From Azolla caroliniana (taxonomy: Eukaryota > Polypodiophyta): a DNA stretch of 64,000 nt. The notes below the pieces were generated by a model, which worked only from the letters and a program-made list of their open reading frames with translations, did not search any database and was not told the DNA's origin. Positions 10,860 to 21,235 of the stretch are shown piece by piece; the stretch's first letter is position 1; each line of letters starts with the position of its first letter. Where the stretch lies: assembly GCA_043228905.1 (NCBI GenBank), contig JBHGNT010000021.1, positions 8,060,001-8,124,000 of the forward strand, read 5' to 3'. Made by a program: the position numbers and the translations under genes.

Positions 10860-11580
10860 GTCGATTAGACACTAAAGAGCTTAAAAGCACTCAAAGTAAA
10901 GATTGTAAATTTGTAGTGTGATGTCTCTAAGTTGCAGACAATCAAATAGAGATTGCATGAGGGATTGCTTAAAGAAGCTAACTTCATGCAGTTGGTTTCC
11001 ATCACAAACCTTATTATTGTGGGGAGTCTGAATGGTCCAACGTGCCCAAAATCTTGTCCATTGGAGAAAATAGGCATTGTTGGATAGGGTGCATGGAATT
11101 TGTCCAAATATCCAAAAGTGTTTGCCAAACCTTCGGCCAGGAAATATGTGATAAAGAGATGCACTTAATCTTTGTACAAATGTTGTAGTGAATGAGCAAG
11201 TCCATAATAAGTGTGGGACCGTTTCCAATCGTCCACCACATCTTGCACAATGCGGTGATCTCTTTTGAAGATTCGACCCAGTCAGGAGCACACCCAATAG
11301 GCATCTCCATAGGAATATTCGTTACTTAAGTGGAAGACCAGAGCTCCATAAGCTTGTAAACCTAATTTTCCACCACGACTGCATTTTGTGTAGTTCCCAT
11401 AATGCATTTGCATGTTCGTGAAACCATGGGACAAGTTGCAACAACATATACACTGAATGTGTTGTAATGTTATGCATTGGAATACCAATATTCCCTTTTG
11501 TAACATCCAATCCTGAATCTTGCGATCTCCATCAAGAGGTGGCACGGGTACTAAGGAAAGTACCAATTCTGTGACTTGAT
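10860..11580 (-). pseudogene. L1 C-terminal zinc-binding region (zf-RVT)
   Basis: One minus frame has CARCGGRLETVPHLLWTCSF, the C-x2-C...H...C pattern of the zf-RVT domain at the end of plant L1 ORF2. Overlapping frames 11014-11310 and 11282-11566 show it is frameshifted relative to the RT upstream. The downstream part runs to about 10881. Confidence 0.75.
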
Positions 11581-11581
11581 T

Positions 11582-12628
11582 CTAGATAACGCGATGATGT
11601 GGCCCAAAACTATAACGACATGTTATGTCATTGAAGTGCAATAAGTGACGTTGGTCATTTACCACATCTGCAATTGATTTCAGCCCCTTCTTTGCTAAAA
11701 AATAAGCTTTCCTAGGCTCTTGTTCAACTAGTGACTGTGCGAATATAGCACTCCAGTGTAAGCTTTCGAGGCATAAAGAGTTCCCTGATTCTGAATTCCT
11801 ACCTCTCCATTTTATGTGGTGCAATACTTCCTTCCAGTGCTTTAGAAGCTTTGAGCTAAACGGGCAGCCTTTGATGTGCCCGTCAAGCTTTCCAAACACT
11901 ACATCCCAATGGTTAGTATCCCATGAGCCAAATGACTTGGTTTTCAAATGATCAAACATATCAGATAGCATTTTTGCCCAAGGTAATGTCTGTTCAACAA
12001 ATTTTGGCAATAAAGTAGCTTTTCTTGCCAACATATGCAAATGCAAATTAAGAATATTTAGCCCTCCACCCAATTGTGGAGTGCATATCTTCTCTAGTGA
12101 TAGGAGTCGTATACCACTATGCAACTGCTTAGAGCACCAAAAGCTGCTTATAATTTCTGAGTTAATCTTTTTTATCATGTGTTTCGGCCAATCAATCATA
12201 ATTAAGTAATACTGCATGTAAGCCATGAATATAGATTGCACTATACGCAATCTGATATGGAGTGACCATGTTGCAATCTTCCAATAACTTAGCTTTTGTC
12301 TCACTTTTTGTAGAACCCATTCAACCTTTCTTTTCCGTGTTGCATTCCATCCCAATGGATAGCCAAGATGTCGAACAATTTCATTTGGGCTAACAACTTG
12401 ACCTAGCCACAAAAGTTGATGCCAACTATATGCTGTCAAAGGTAGAAGTTTGGACTTGTTGAAGTTAACATGCAATCCAACAGCTAATCCATACAATTTG
12501 AGGGCATCCATAATCACCCTCATATCATTTGGATTGTTTTGTGACAAGAATGATGTATCATCTGCATATGCTTGAGCCACGAAATCATGACCGTCTTTCA
12601 TAATTTTGCAAACCGTGAAGTTGACCAA
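11582..12628 (-). pseudogene. L1 RT, palm and thumb half
   Basis: A 348-codon frame begins just before the active site (AQAYADDTSFLSQ) and has the thumb region (LGYPLGWNATRKRK, LSYWKIATWSLHIRLRIVQS, SEIISSFWCS) typical of plant L1. It is the best preserved part of this LINE. The catalytic block is present, but the upstream half is in another frame. Confidence 0.9.
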
Positions 12629-13630
12629 TTAATACTAGATGATCCATGTACAATAGTAGTGGATGAATTGCGATTGCATACAACAATGCACTTACAAGAC
12701 AACCTTGTCGTACTGATTTGGCTAAGCTCCATGAATCTGTCAATTCACCCTCAATAATGCATGAAGATGTGCTAGACCCATAAAGCCAATAGATTACTTG
12801 AGACATTTTCGGACCAAATCCTAGTTTGACCATTGTGGCTGCCCCTAACTCCCATTGGATGGTGGCAAAGGTCTTTTCAATGTCAATTTGCATGAGCAAT
12901 ACATCTTGTTTGGTGTATTTGGCATACTCCATTCCAATATAGGTATTAGCAATATTATCTATAATTTGCCTTTGAGGAATGAACCCATACTAGTTTATGT
13001 GGATGCCTCCCAACAAAGTGCCCTTAATATGATTAGCAATTATATTTGCAATAAGTTTATAGATCACTAGCATGAGAGTGATTGGTTGCCAATCCAAAAA
13101 AGATTCACATAGTTTTTTTTTGGTATTAATTTGACCAAAGCTTCTTTCCATGAGATCTGCATATCCCATTGTTGCCAAGCATTATTTGCCATAGATAGGA
13201 TTAAATCCTTAAGGACATCCCAAAATTCTGCAATAAACTTTAACGTAATAGCATCCCAACCAAGCGCTTTGCCTTTCCCGAGGCCCTTCCGAGCCTCCAA
13301 AAGCTCCTCCATTGTGAATGTTGCATCCAAAGCAATAGCTTTATCAACACAAATAGTGGGTTGAACTAGTGACAAGAATGTATCTCTAGCCTGTTTAACT
13401 GCATCTGTAACAACTACATTGTTCTCAAAGATGTGAGAGAAATGAGTTACACATTCCTTGGCGAGTTCAAGTCGGTTTGTAGTTCCCAAACCATCACTAG
13501 TTTTGATGAAATAAATGGATTCCTTTTGGCGTATTAGATGCAACCCTTTTGAAGAAGGATTTAGAAGAGCACCCTTTCTCTTTCAATGGAAACTATCTTG
13601 ATCTAACTTGCCATTTTTCCAATTTATTTT
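12585..13630 (-). pseudogene. L1 RT, N-terminal half
   Basis: Frames 13067-13543 and 12585-12932 contain LLEARKGLGKGKALGWDAIT, WKEALVKLIPKKN, LMQIDIEKTFATIQWELG (first catalytic Asp with Lys replacing the usual Lys-Ala pattern) and SVRQGCLVSALLYAI. Sequence between them (12990-13178) carries the ITLMLVIYKLIANIIANHIK block in a third frame. Upstream reading (to about 13630) gives WKNGKLDQDSFHWK and then stops matching L1. Confidence 0.85.
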
Positions 13631-14030
13631 TGTCATGTAGCATCAATGTGTGTTTGGCTATCCACAATGCTGTCATCATGACACTCACATCATGCCTCAA
13701 AAGAATTTGAACCCACGACCTTGTTATACACACGTCAAATCCTTAACCATTGTATTAATATTCTAATATGTATAGTTTTTAGAATATATAATTTAATATC
13801 ATAGGAATATTCTATATTACTCTACATTCTAGAATGACCTAGAATATTCTAGAGTGTTCTATACACTAGAACCTTCTAGAATACTCTAGAAACCTTCTAG
13901 ATTACTGTACATTCTAGGATGACCTAGAATATAATCCAAAGTGTTCTATATTACTTACAAATAGGGATCTATCAGTCATCCCAAAACTAAATTGGTTCAA
14001 CATCATTCTATAGCACTCTGTTGCCTACTC
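13631..14030. other. AT-rich segment with HSE-like and tRNA-like motifs
   Basis: The segment lies between the L1 RT and the LTR element. It has minus-strand tRNA-like boxes (B-like at 13703-13714, A-like at 13741-13757) and a cluster of TTCTAGAA / GAATATTC words at 13805-13930. No protein match. It may be a fragment of another LTR. Confidence 0.45.
13805..13881. promoter_or_regulatory. Cluster of heat-shock-element-like motifs
   Basis: GAATATTC at 13805-13812 and 13842-13849, TTCTAGAA at 13827-13834, and a full three-unit pattern GAAnnTTCnnGAA at 13869-13881. This matches the core of heat-shock factor sites, but AT-rich sequence can produce some of these by chance. Confidence 0.4.
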
Positions 14031-14034
14031 CTTC

Positions 14035-14208
14035 TAATCCGTTTTACTCCATGACCTCCATGACATGATGGACAACCTTCTCCACGCGATTATCATCATC
14101 CTTTCAAAATCTCCCACTTGATTGCTTGAGGATGCCATCTCCAACTATCGGTCAATCCTCGCCTTGATCCTTCCTACCACTTCTTCACATCGGGTTCACC
14201 AAGAAAGA
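14035..14208 (-). pseudogene. Gag start plus primer site of a second LTR-element copy
   Basis: This stretch matches 18185-18380 (gag start, leader and primer site) with an internal deletion. It lies outside the LTR at 14209-15094, so that LTR has gag on both sides, an LTR-gag-LTR-gag tandem. It stops near 14035. Confidence 0.75.
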
Positions 14209-14479
14209 TGTCGAGGAAATCCTCGCGTGTTCGCGAAATGAATCGGAACCACTAGGGTCCTGGATTGGAAGGATTCGAAGTTTATACTAGCTTTAGCGAG
14301 AAAGTATTTAAGAGAGATTGAGAGAGATTGAGAGACAGAGATCCAATTATGAGACAGATTGAAAGAGAAGATACCAATTATGAGACAAATTGAGAGAGAA
14401 GATACATCACGAATAAGATAGCTAGATGTTTTTTTATTAGAAGTTTTCTCCTTCAATACATAGCTTGGGCATTCTTTTA

Positions 14480-14590
14480 TAAATGCCTACATGCATATGA
14501 TGCATGTGAGGGTGCATGAATTGCATGCGATGCATGTTTGCCATTTGGCGCTCATGCATTACATGTGATGCATGATAACCATGTCACTCA
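14480..14590. promoter_or_regulatory. RY-motif cluster (CATGCA) in LTR U3
   Basis: About seven TGCATG/CATGCA cores occur in 110 bp upstream of the LTR TATA box. The same array is present in the LTR copies at 18381-19020 and 44841-45947. RY elements bind B3-domain factors in seeds; binding here is inference. Confidence 0.6.
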
Positions 14591-14663
14591 TTCAAGCTCT
14601 CATGTATGAGAATTTACATGTGAAAAAGTATAATGATGAAAATACAACGTTTAAAGAAATGAC

Positions 14664-14712
14664 TTGGCTTAGTGGTAAGTCAATTGTGTTATGTAAGATT
14701 GTCCCTCCATGT
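14664..14712 (+). other. tRNA-like A box with decayed B box, antisense in LTR
   Basis: TTGGCTTAGTGGTAAG (14664-14679) fits a tRNA A box. About 30 bp on, 'gtgggtgagtcgg' looks like a B box with bases lost. The right LTR copy has the same arrangement at about 18865-18912. Confidence 0.45.
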
Positions 14713-14716
14713 GGGT

Positions 14717-14852
14717 GAGTCGGCCGAAAAGCCGAAACGAGAGCCGGTTGGCTGAAATCGGTTAGAAAGCCGAAACGAGAGTCGGTTGGCTGAAATCGAC
14801 CGAAAAGCCGAAATGAGAGTCAGTTGACCGAAATCGACCAAAAAACTGAAAT
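14717..14852. repeat. 38-bp tandem repeats in LTR
   Basis: A partial unit at 14717-14738 is followed by three 38-bp units (14739, 14777, 14815) beginning GAGAG(C/T)C(G/A)GTTG. The right LTR has the same array at about 18908-19020. Confidence 0.85.
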
Positions 14853-15094
14853 GGGATTCGATCGAATGGAAGTCAGCCAAATTGAAGTTCGAACAAATAC
14901 ACACATACATATATAAACATAGTCATATACATATGTGAGATAAGTTAGTATATATATAGAGAGCGTTGTATTAGCTACATATATATGTAATAACCTACTG
15001 AGAAAAAAAACAGTGAGAGAACTGCAAAGTGAACCCTTCTCGGTTTTCTCCTTTCCACGTGATTTTCACACCGTTGCCGAAAATCTTTACGACA

Positions 15095-15112
15095 TCCACC
15101 CCCACCAAACCG
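15095..15112 (-). other. Polypurine tract of the gag-only element
   Basis: The minus strand reads GGTTTGGTGGGGGTGGA directly before the LTR start TGTCGTAAAG. The same tract stands beside the gypsy E LTR at 52734-52751. Confidence 0.8.
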
Positions 15113-15390
15113 CACGTCCTTTGGTATGTGCCAAGAAAATAGAGTGTGAGATTTCGGCTATGGTGATCAATGCGATTCCTCCATTTCAAGCATGTCCATT
15201 CCTTTCACTCGAACCATTGTCGCCACCCAATCCACCATATCATTCACTCATTCTTCGCTTTACTATGACCAGTTGTCATGGCCCCTTCTTCTCCTTCCGA
15301 GCATAATTGTTTAGGCTTTATGCATGTTCCACCTTTGTCCTGATCGTCTCCTTGCTCAAGGCACTTTGACCCATCACGCATTTTTGTTTC
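15113..15390 (-). other. Internal region between PPT and acidic ORF
   Basis: About 280 bp with no recognised coding motif in either strand, inside the LTR element. Confidence 0.4.
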
Positions 15391-16706
15391 TTATCTTCCC
15401 CAAGCCTTTATCTGAATAATGACATTGACGACCCCATGTAGTACCTTCAAGTGCATGCCCACTTCAAGATCCTTACGCGGCCATGCTTTATGTTTCTCAC
15501 TTTGTCCACTTTCATGGTACAATCGCATGTTAGAGTTGACAATCTTCACACTATTGTCTTTGTTAGATGTTTTGATCACATCCTTCGGATCCTCATGGCT
15601 CGCTTGGCCATCGGCATCCCTTGTCATACTTTGCTCGAACCCTTTGTTGCACGCATCAACTTTCGTCTCCATGCTTTGCTTGAACTCTTTCTCCCACACA
15701 TCAACTTCAACCCTTGCTTCTTCGTCGTCACTGCACTTCTCTTGGGTCTTACATTGGTTAATGCCCAAGTCTCTAGAACGAGTGTGGAGAGATCCATATG
15801 TATTTGTCGGCCACACCCCGACATCGTTATTTGCAGCAGCTTGGACATTTGCTTCCCCATCATCATCTTCTATCTCTTGGGTCTCACGTTGGCATTGAAC
15901 CAAAACTGCATGCCAAGTCTCTAGAACATGTGTGAAGGAATCCATTTGTCTTTGGTCAATTGTCCCCGACACCTTTGTCTTGATGTCATCTTTTACATCA
16001 TCTTTGAACTTCCCCTCGTTGTCACCTTCCGTATCTTGGGTCTTATGTCGGTTCTCAGATGCAACTGCCCAAGTCTTTGGAACTAGTGTGGGAAAAGTCT
16101 GGTCACCACCATTCACCATCGAGTCGTCCATATCTATTTTCGCTTCGATGTTGTTATCCTCATTGGCTTCATCCTTCACTTCCTCACAGCCACCTTCCAT
16201 CTCTTCGGTCTCATGTTGGCTCTCGGATGCAACTGTCGAAGTCTTTGGAACAAGTGTGGAGGAGTCCTCTTCATGGTCGTTGCTCTCTCTTGCCATCTTC
16301 AGGCCGATGTCATTGTCTGTACTGTCTTGGACCTTCTCTTCCTCTCGCCACCATCCATCCCTTGGGTCTCACGTTGGTTCCCAAACGCAACTGCCCAAGT
16401 CTCTAGATGAAGTGTTAGGAAAGTCTCTACATGGCCATCCGCCATCAACTCGTTCATAGCTATCTCCGACTCAATTTCGTTTCTCGTGGCTACCTCCTCA
16501 ATCACATCGTCCTCACACTCTTTAATTCCCTTGACGCAAGCTTCGATTAGGCTTGCTTCTTCATCATCCGATGTTTCAAACATGACATTGTTGTGAGGAT
16601 TCACGATCACAGTGTGAAAACCGGGCAACATGGTGATATTGGCGGAGCTCCCTCTTGTAAAGATTGTACAAAGATAGTGGGTACCTTTAAGGCGTCGAAT
16701 AGGCAT
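15391..16706 (-). pseudogene. Acidic protein with about five internal repeats, in LTR element
   Basis: Two open minus frames (16706-16299 and 16296-15391) join through one frameshift near 16320 to an ancestral protein of about 430 residues. The N-part contains ITMLPGFHTVIVNPHNNVMF. It is followed by roughly 55-65-residue repeats with a shared core such as TLVPKTWAVASENRHKTQD, TLVPKTSTVASESQHETEE and THVLETWHAVLVQCQRETQ, separated by Asp/Glu/Lys-rich linkers. The C-part ends near VLHGVVNVIIQIKAWGR. There is no protease, RT, integrase or zinc knuckle. It sits where pol would be in a gypsy element. I do not recognise a family; it could be a captured or element-specific gene. The frameshift may be old damage. 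Confidence 0.6.
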
Positions 16707-17497
16707 GATAGCCAGGCAAGATATCCCTCGAAGTGGGGGCGGGATATTTATCCCACATTGTAGTGTCCTTCCCTCCTTGGACTATAAAGGAGAGGAAGGG
16801 GCTCTTATGAGGGGTTGCCCATTTTGAGTTAGGAGGGTATAACACTTAGATCTAGGGTTTGGTAGTTGTCTCTTCTTCTTACTTCTTACCTTCTTTTAGG
16901 GTTTCATTTAGGGTCTTCTTCTTCTTTGTCTTATGGGTTTGATTCCTTCTTCTTGAATGGAGGTTTAGTAGTTGGTCTTGTTCTTCATCTTGTGAAAGTC
17001 ATGGGAGATTTAGGGTTTCGGGTTTCTTTATGTGATCAGAGCATTTCGCGTGGCAACTGGTTCAAGAAGGGAGGGTGAAGTGGCATGGGACCACTCCACC
17101 GTCTATGGGGCGTGACCAACGGTGGACATCGTGGTCCCAGTGGCCCACTTGACTCGCCTTCGCCGGTTCCCATTCTTAATTTGTTGTATAGCCATTTGTT
17201 TTGTGATAGCCACTGGATTCGTGGCATGTAAGCGTCTTGTTCTAAACATTTTGTAATATATATTTATGTTGGTGTATATCTATCTTCCGTTGTAACATAT
17301 TCGAGTTGAGTCCTTAATCACGGAGAACCGTGCCTTGACCCCCATCTTCATTGGATCCGGAGGCCGATTCTAGATTCCGATCTGACCAGAAGCCGATTCT
17401 AGACCAAAAGCCTATGGACCGGAGCTTGCAAAGCTTAATGTCTCCGCCATCTGATTCCCTCGTCAGTGACCCCCGTGGTCTCACCTAAGATCCTACA
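16706..17497 (-). repeat. Candidate solo LTR inside the gag-only element
   Basis: On the minus strand it begins TGTAGGATCTTAGG and ends GGCTATCA, with a TATA-like CTTTATAG about 85 bp before the end. It separates gag from the acidic ORF, and no coding motif is seen in it. No clear target duplication was found, so limits and orientation are uncertain; a plus-strand TATA (ACTATAAAGG) also exists. Confidence 0.4.
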
Positions 17498-17499
17498 TG

Positions 17500-18316
17500 T
17501 ACCCGTGGAATACAACGACAACGTGTGTTTCGAAACATTCTTCCTCTCTTGAAGTGGCCTTCGCCATCCTCGAGTCATCATCAATTTTCTTTTCATCCAA
17601 GTTGCTTTGTTTAGTCGGTTCGACTTCTTTAGATGGTCAAGTGTTTTTCTACTCTTGGCCTTACCAAGTCAATGTCATCAAGCCATTGACGACGCTTGTT
17701 GATCATGTTGCATGCTCGCTTCACCGCAATCCAGTCTGTCACAAGCCCATTCGCTTGGGTATCATCTTCGAGGAGAGTCCCCATTTCTCGTCTATCCTTC
17801 ATATCCACAACTTTTAGGAAGTACAAAGTCTTGTCCTCCTCAAGCAACACTTGGTTCGTGGTGCCGCGAGGACTAAACATTTGGTCGAACTCGTCGTATA
17901 CTCTCGAGGTGCTCATCTTCTTATTTTTCTTCTCTATCCACTTCATCAAGACATGTCGAGTCATCCTCGACAAATCTTCCGTCATGAACTCCGCTAATAT
18001 TGGTTTCTCAAACTTGGGCCATGTTGTCTTCCCTTCTTGAAGCTCGATGACTCGCCCTTTGGACGTTGTTGGTGATAACTCTGTTGAAACTTGAGATTTG
18101 ACGTGCTTCAGACATGTCCCTCTGATTCATCTCCCTTTTGTATGCATCAAGGAACTTTGTAATGTTCCTTCCATCAAATTGACCCATGACCTCCACGACA
18201 CGATGGATAGCCTTCTCCACGCTTGCATTGTTGTCCCGAGATCTCATCATTTGTTTGATGATTATCATCATCCTTTCAAACTCTCCCGCTTGATTGCTTG
18301 AGGATGCCATCTCCAA
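17500..18316 (-). pseudogene. Gypsy-type gag of the gag-only element
   Basis: Two frames: 18316-18008 (MEMASSSNQAGEFERMM, then VMGQFDGRNITKFLDAYKREMNQ) and 17985-17629 (MTRHVLMKWIEKKNKKMSTSR, then LLEEDKTLYFLKVVDMKDRREM). The middle about 20 residues are lost with a frame change. This is the capsid part of a gypsy gag, with the blocks FLDAYK..M and FLK(A/V)VD.(K/R)DRRE. Related gags occur at 33713-34186 and 63338-63797. No zinc knuckle is seen; the frame ends at 17500, where other DNA begins. Confidence 0.75.
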
Positions 18317-18354
18317 CTATCGGTTGATCCTCGCCTTGATCCTTCCTACCAATT

Positions 18355-18380
18355 CTTCACGTCAGGTTCACCAAGAAAGA
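18355..18380 (-). other. Candidate primer binding site
   Basis: The minus strand reads TCTTTCTTGGTGAACCTGACGTGAA between LTR end and gag. TGGTGAACC(T/C)GA also occurs at 14180-14208 and 33662-33680 in the same position. The matching tRNA was not identified. Confidence 0.55.
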
Positions 18381-19020
18381 TGTCGAGGAAATCCTTGCGT
18401 GTTCGTGAAATGAAGTGGACCACCGGGGTCCTCGACAGGAAAGATTTGAAGTTTGTACTAGCTTTAGCGAGAAAGTATTTAAGATAGATTGAGAGAGATT
18501 GAGAGACAGAGATCCAATTATGAGACAGATTGAAAGAGAAGATACCAATTATTAGACAGATTGAGAGAGAAGATACATCACCAATAAGATATCTAGATTT
18601 TATTGTTATTAGAAGTTTTCTCCTTCAATACATAGCTTGTCCCACTTTTTTATAGATGCCCCCATGCATATGATACATGTGAGGGTGCAAGACTTGCATG
18701 TAATGCATGAAATGCATGCGATGCATGTTTTCCAATTGGCGCTCATGCATTACATGTGATGCATGATAACCATGTCACCCATTCAAGCTCTCATGTATGA
18801 GAATTTACATGTGAAAAAGTATAATGATGAAAATACAACGTTTAAAGAAATGACTTGGCTTAGTGGTAAGTCAATTGTGTTATGTAAGATTGTCCCTCCA
18901 TGTGGGGGAGTCGGCGGAAAAGCCAAAACGAGAGTCGGCTGGCCGAAATTGGTTAGAAAGCTGAAACAAGAGTCAGTTGGCCAAAATTGACCGAAAAGCC
19001 GAAATGCGAGTCGGTTGGTC
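18381..19020 (-). repeat. LTR of gag-only element (5' LTR, truncated)
   Basis: It matches 14209-14850 in order: TGTCGAGG start, GAGAGA-rich region, TATA, RY array, tRNA-like box, 38-bp repeats. It then stops at about 19020 inside the repeats, where L1 endonuclease coding starts. About 240 bp of U3 are missing, so the junction is not a clean insertion end. Confidence 0.8.
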
Positions 19021-19640
19021 TAGCAAGACAGGAGCATGATCTATATGCATTGTACATGTGAAATTTTCATACTGACTAGCATGCAACAAATACCATCTAT
19101 CAAGCCTTGCATAATATGCAGAGTGGGTGGTGTGATGAAAGGTAAAACTAGGAACATGTGGGTGTGTCATTTGCCATAAATCAACCCTGCATTTGGAGAG
19201 TTGATGAAATCTCCACATATAAATGCATTTTGTAGCCATGGATAAGCACAAATGTCTTGCCAAAGTAAAGCTCGGTCCCTTGAGGCATTCGGGGCATATA
19301 TTCCAACAAAATCATATGTCACGCCATTTATCATGTATTGCACAACCATCCACCTCCCACGTTGATCATTATAGGCAACCGTAGGATTTAGCTCATGTTT
19401 TATGATCATACGCACTCCATATGTTGTACCTTGACCATTGAATTCAACTTGTTTATGTTCTTGAACACAAATTACATCTGCTTGAGAAGAGTTAATATAG
19501 TTCCAAAATAGTTTCCATTTACTAGGGTTACAAAGTCTCTGTATATTGAAGGAGACACATTTGACTTGTTTATGCATGATTAATATGGTTGAAGATATAA
19601 AACAAAGCAAAATACTAATATGATTGCATATTAGTATCAC
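19021..19640 (-). pseudogene. L1 endonuclease
   Basis: The minus frame shows KCVSFNIQRLCNP at its start, DVICVQEHKQ (catalytic Glu), GVTYDFVGIYAPN, FICGDFINSPN (the GDFN-type block), ARLDRWYL and HAPVLLDQ (the SDH-type end, here DHAP). An in-frame TAA-like break lies at about 19167. The endonuclease makes the first nick for L1 insertion. It is cut at 19020 by the LTR sequence. Confidence 0.85.
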
Positions 19641-20870
19641 CGCCATGTTTATTTGCATGAAGACTAATATTTGAATTTGATCCATCTTTGTAAATGTCCA
19701 CATATATGAGCCTCTACTCACCCTTTTCAAGGCTTTTGAGACTGAAGAGAGCATTGAAGCATTAACCTGTAAAGATGAACCTTGATTCTCAAGTGCGTGA
19801 GTGTGGTTCCTCACCACCACATGTGTCTTGCTTCTAAAGGATTTCTTAGATATTTGCCATCCTTTAGTGTTCTCTTTGTCCACATCAAAGGCTTGTCTCA
19901 AATCTTGCATGTTTGATTGCACATTACCAATTATCTGCGGGACTTTACTTTTCCATATGCCTTGTACTCTCGATTTCTGGATGGGTTGCATCATAGATTG
20001 GTTTGTTGCCTTTGAAGAAGAAACCTGACCATTTTCTTTCAGTGATGTAGGTTTCAACGTTGTGGTTTCAGGTGGTTGAATAGTCAGTGTTGGGCATTCT
20101 GATTGCATATGACCAAACTTGCTACATGTGTAACATGTAACTTCAAATTGGCCCCATTTCAACTTAAAAGGTCTTGCACCAATACTTGGATCATTCGAGT
20201 TGAGGGTGATACCTTCCAAGATCGGAACATTTGTGTCCCAAAGAATGCAAAATCTATTAGAAGTACTTGTAGTTTTTGGGGGGCATACTACTCTCCCCAT
20301 TCCCGCTCCAATTTAAGTAACAAGTGATTCCAATTTCGTGGAAAATCAAGCACTTCCACCTAGACAAGACATTTTTGATGAATTAGCCCTTGATAGTCTT
20401 TTGTCAAAGACCACAACAATGCATGAACCATTTGATCTCTATATGTTAAAGGAGTTTTTTCAAGTAATTGAGTTTTGTACTTCGGTTTTGATAGCAATAC
20501 TTCATAAAACCCTCTAGTAGCAAAATAAACTCCACTAACTGCATAGACTTTAAACATGACATTTATCCATTGAGCCACGTCATTTGCAGAAGGCATCTTC
20601 CCAGGCAAGAAGAGAATAATAGCATTTGACATGTACACTTTTAAAGGATTCCACAAGTCTTGTGATGGGATAGTAAATGTCTTGCTTGGCAAAGGCCCAA
20701 AGCATGTCTTTCTAGCCTCTACAAAGTCCTCTACTAAACTATCCTGAAGCCATTTTGTATCTATGAGGTCTTCTATAATTTCTTTCCTCTTCTTATTCCA
20801 TACAGAAGATGATTGAGCATCCTTGACAACAATAATGTGGTAGACCTGCTACTTTGTATGTTGAAATGTA
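19641..20870 (-). pseudogene. L1 ORF1-like region with zinc knuckle
   Basis: Two frames (20692-20360 and 20300-19167) contain the N-terminal region of plant L1 ORF1 (QMVHALLWSLTKDYQG, then LDFPRNWNHLLLKLE at the break) and a zinc knuckle CYTCSKFGHMQSEC near 20130. The frame of the knuckle stays open straight into the endonuclease, so ORF1 and EN are fused here without a stop. ORF1 protein packages LINE RNA. Damage near 20300-20360 separates the two frames. Confidence 0.75.
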
Positions 20871-21108
20871 GAGAGGTCTACCAAAGGTAATGAGAGGAGC
20901 AAACCTGGTGTCTCATAGCTTAGGTCGAAATAGGCAAGTCCTGAAGTCTGCAATACACTCAGATTTGAGTGAATCTGACATTCTCAATCCATCCGGAGGG
21001 CTCCAAAAACCCCAAAACGACTCAAACCTCGTCCGATTCCAACTCCGGATGAGGGAGATATGAGAATTGAAAGGTAAATTCCGTCTCTCTATCTTGGATA
21101 GTCACATA
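20871..21108 (-). other. Probable L1 5' untranslated region
   Basis: This is the segment between the ORF1-like start and the right 11-bp repeat. No ORF motif is seen. The assignment depends on the candidate target duplication. Confidence 0.45.
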
Positions 21109-21119
21109 TGCCATCTTCC
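21109..21119. repeat. Candidate L1 target-site duplication (right)
   Basis: TGCCATCTTCC is identical to 10764-10774. Confidence 0.6.
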
Positions 21120-21235
21120 TTGAACACAATGTGCGATCCATATCCAAACTCATGACACTAATAAGGGACCCCGATCCGTCTCTTACCTTTGTTAGGGGGG
21201 TGTTCAGTCTTCTAACACCTTTTCCTTATGAATTA

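Larger units (their letters stand above)
14209..15094 (-). repeat. LTR of gag-only element (3' LTR)
   Basis: It starts TGTCGAGG and ends TTTACGACA on the plus strand, and is bordered on the right by a minus-strand polypurine tract. Compared with 18381-19020 it has the same TATA region and the same tandem repeats. The minus-strand order is U3 (with CATGCATG-rich and tRNA-like parts), TATA at about 14479, then R/U5 with GAGAGA-rich sequence. Confidence 0.85.
10775..21108 (-). mobile_element. L1-type LINE, interrupted
   Basis: On the minus strand from about 20870 down: an ORF1-like region with a zinc knuckle, the L1 endonuclease (to about 19021), a 5.4-kb interruption, the RT (13620-11582), a zf-RVT end (about 11250) and a poly-A tail at 10775-10782. 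An 11-bp repeat flanks the unit. About 170 residues between EN and RT are missing at the interruption, so the insertion came with a deletion. Confidence 0.8.

Noticed and set aside
15419-16459. Plus-strand ORFs of about 160-175 codons opposite the acidic ORF
   Set aside because: The minus frames show a repeated, charged pattern and match the element's strand; the plus frames are shadows.
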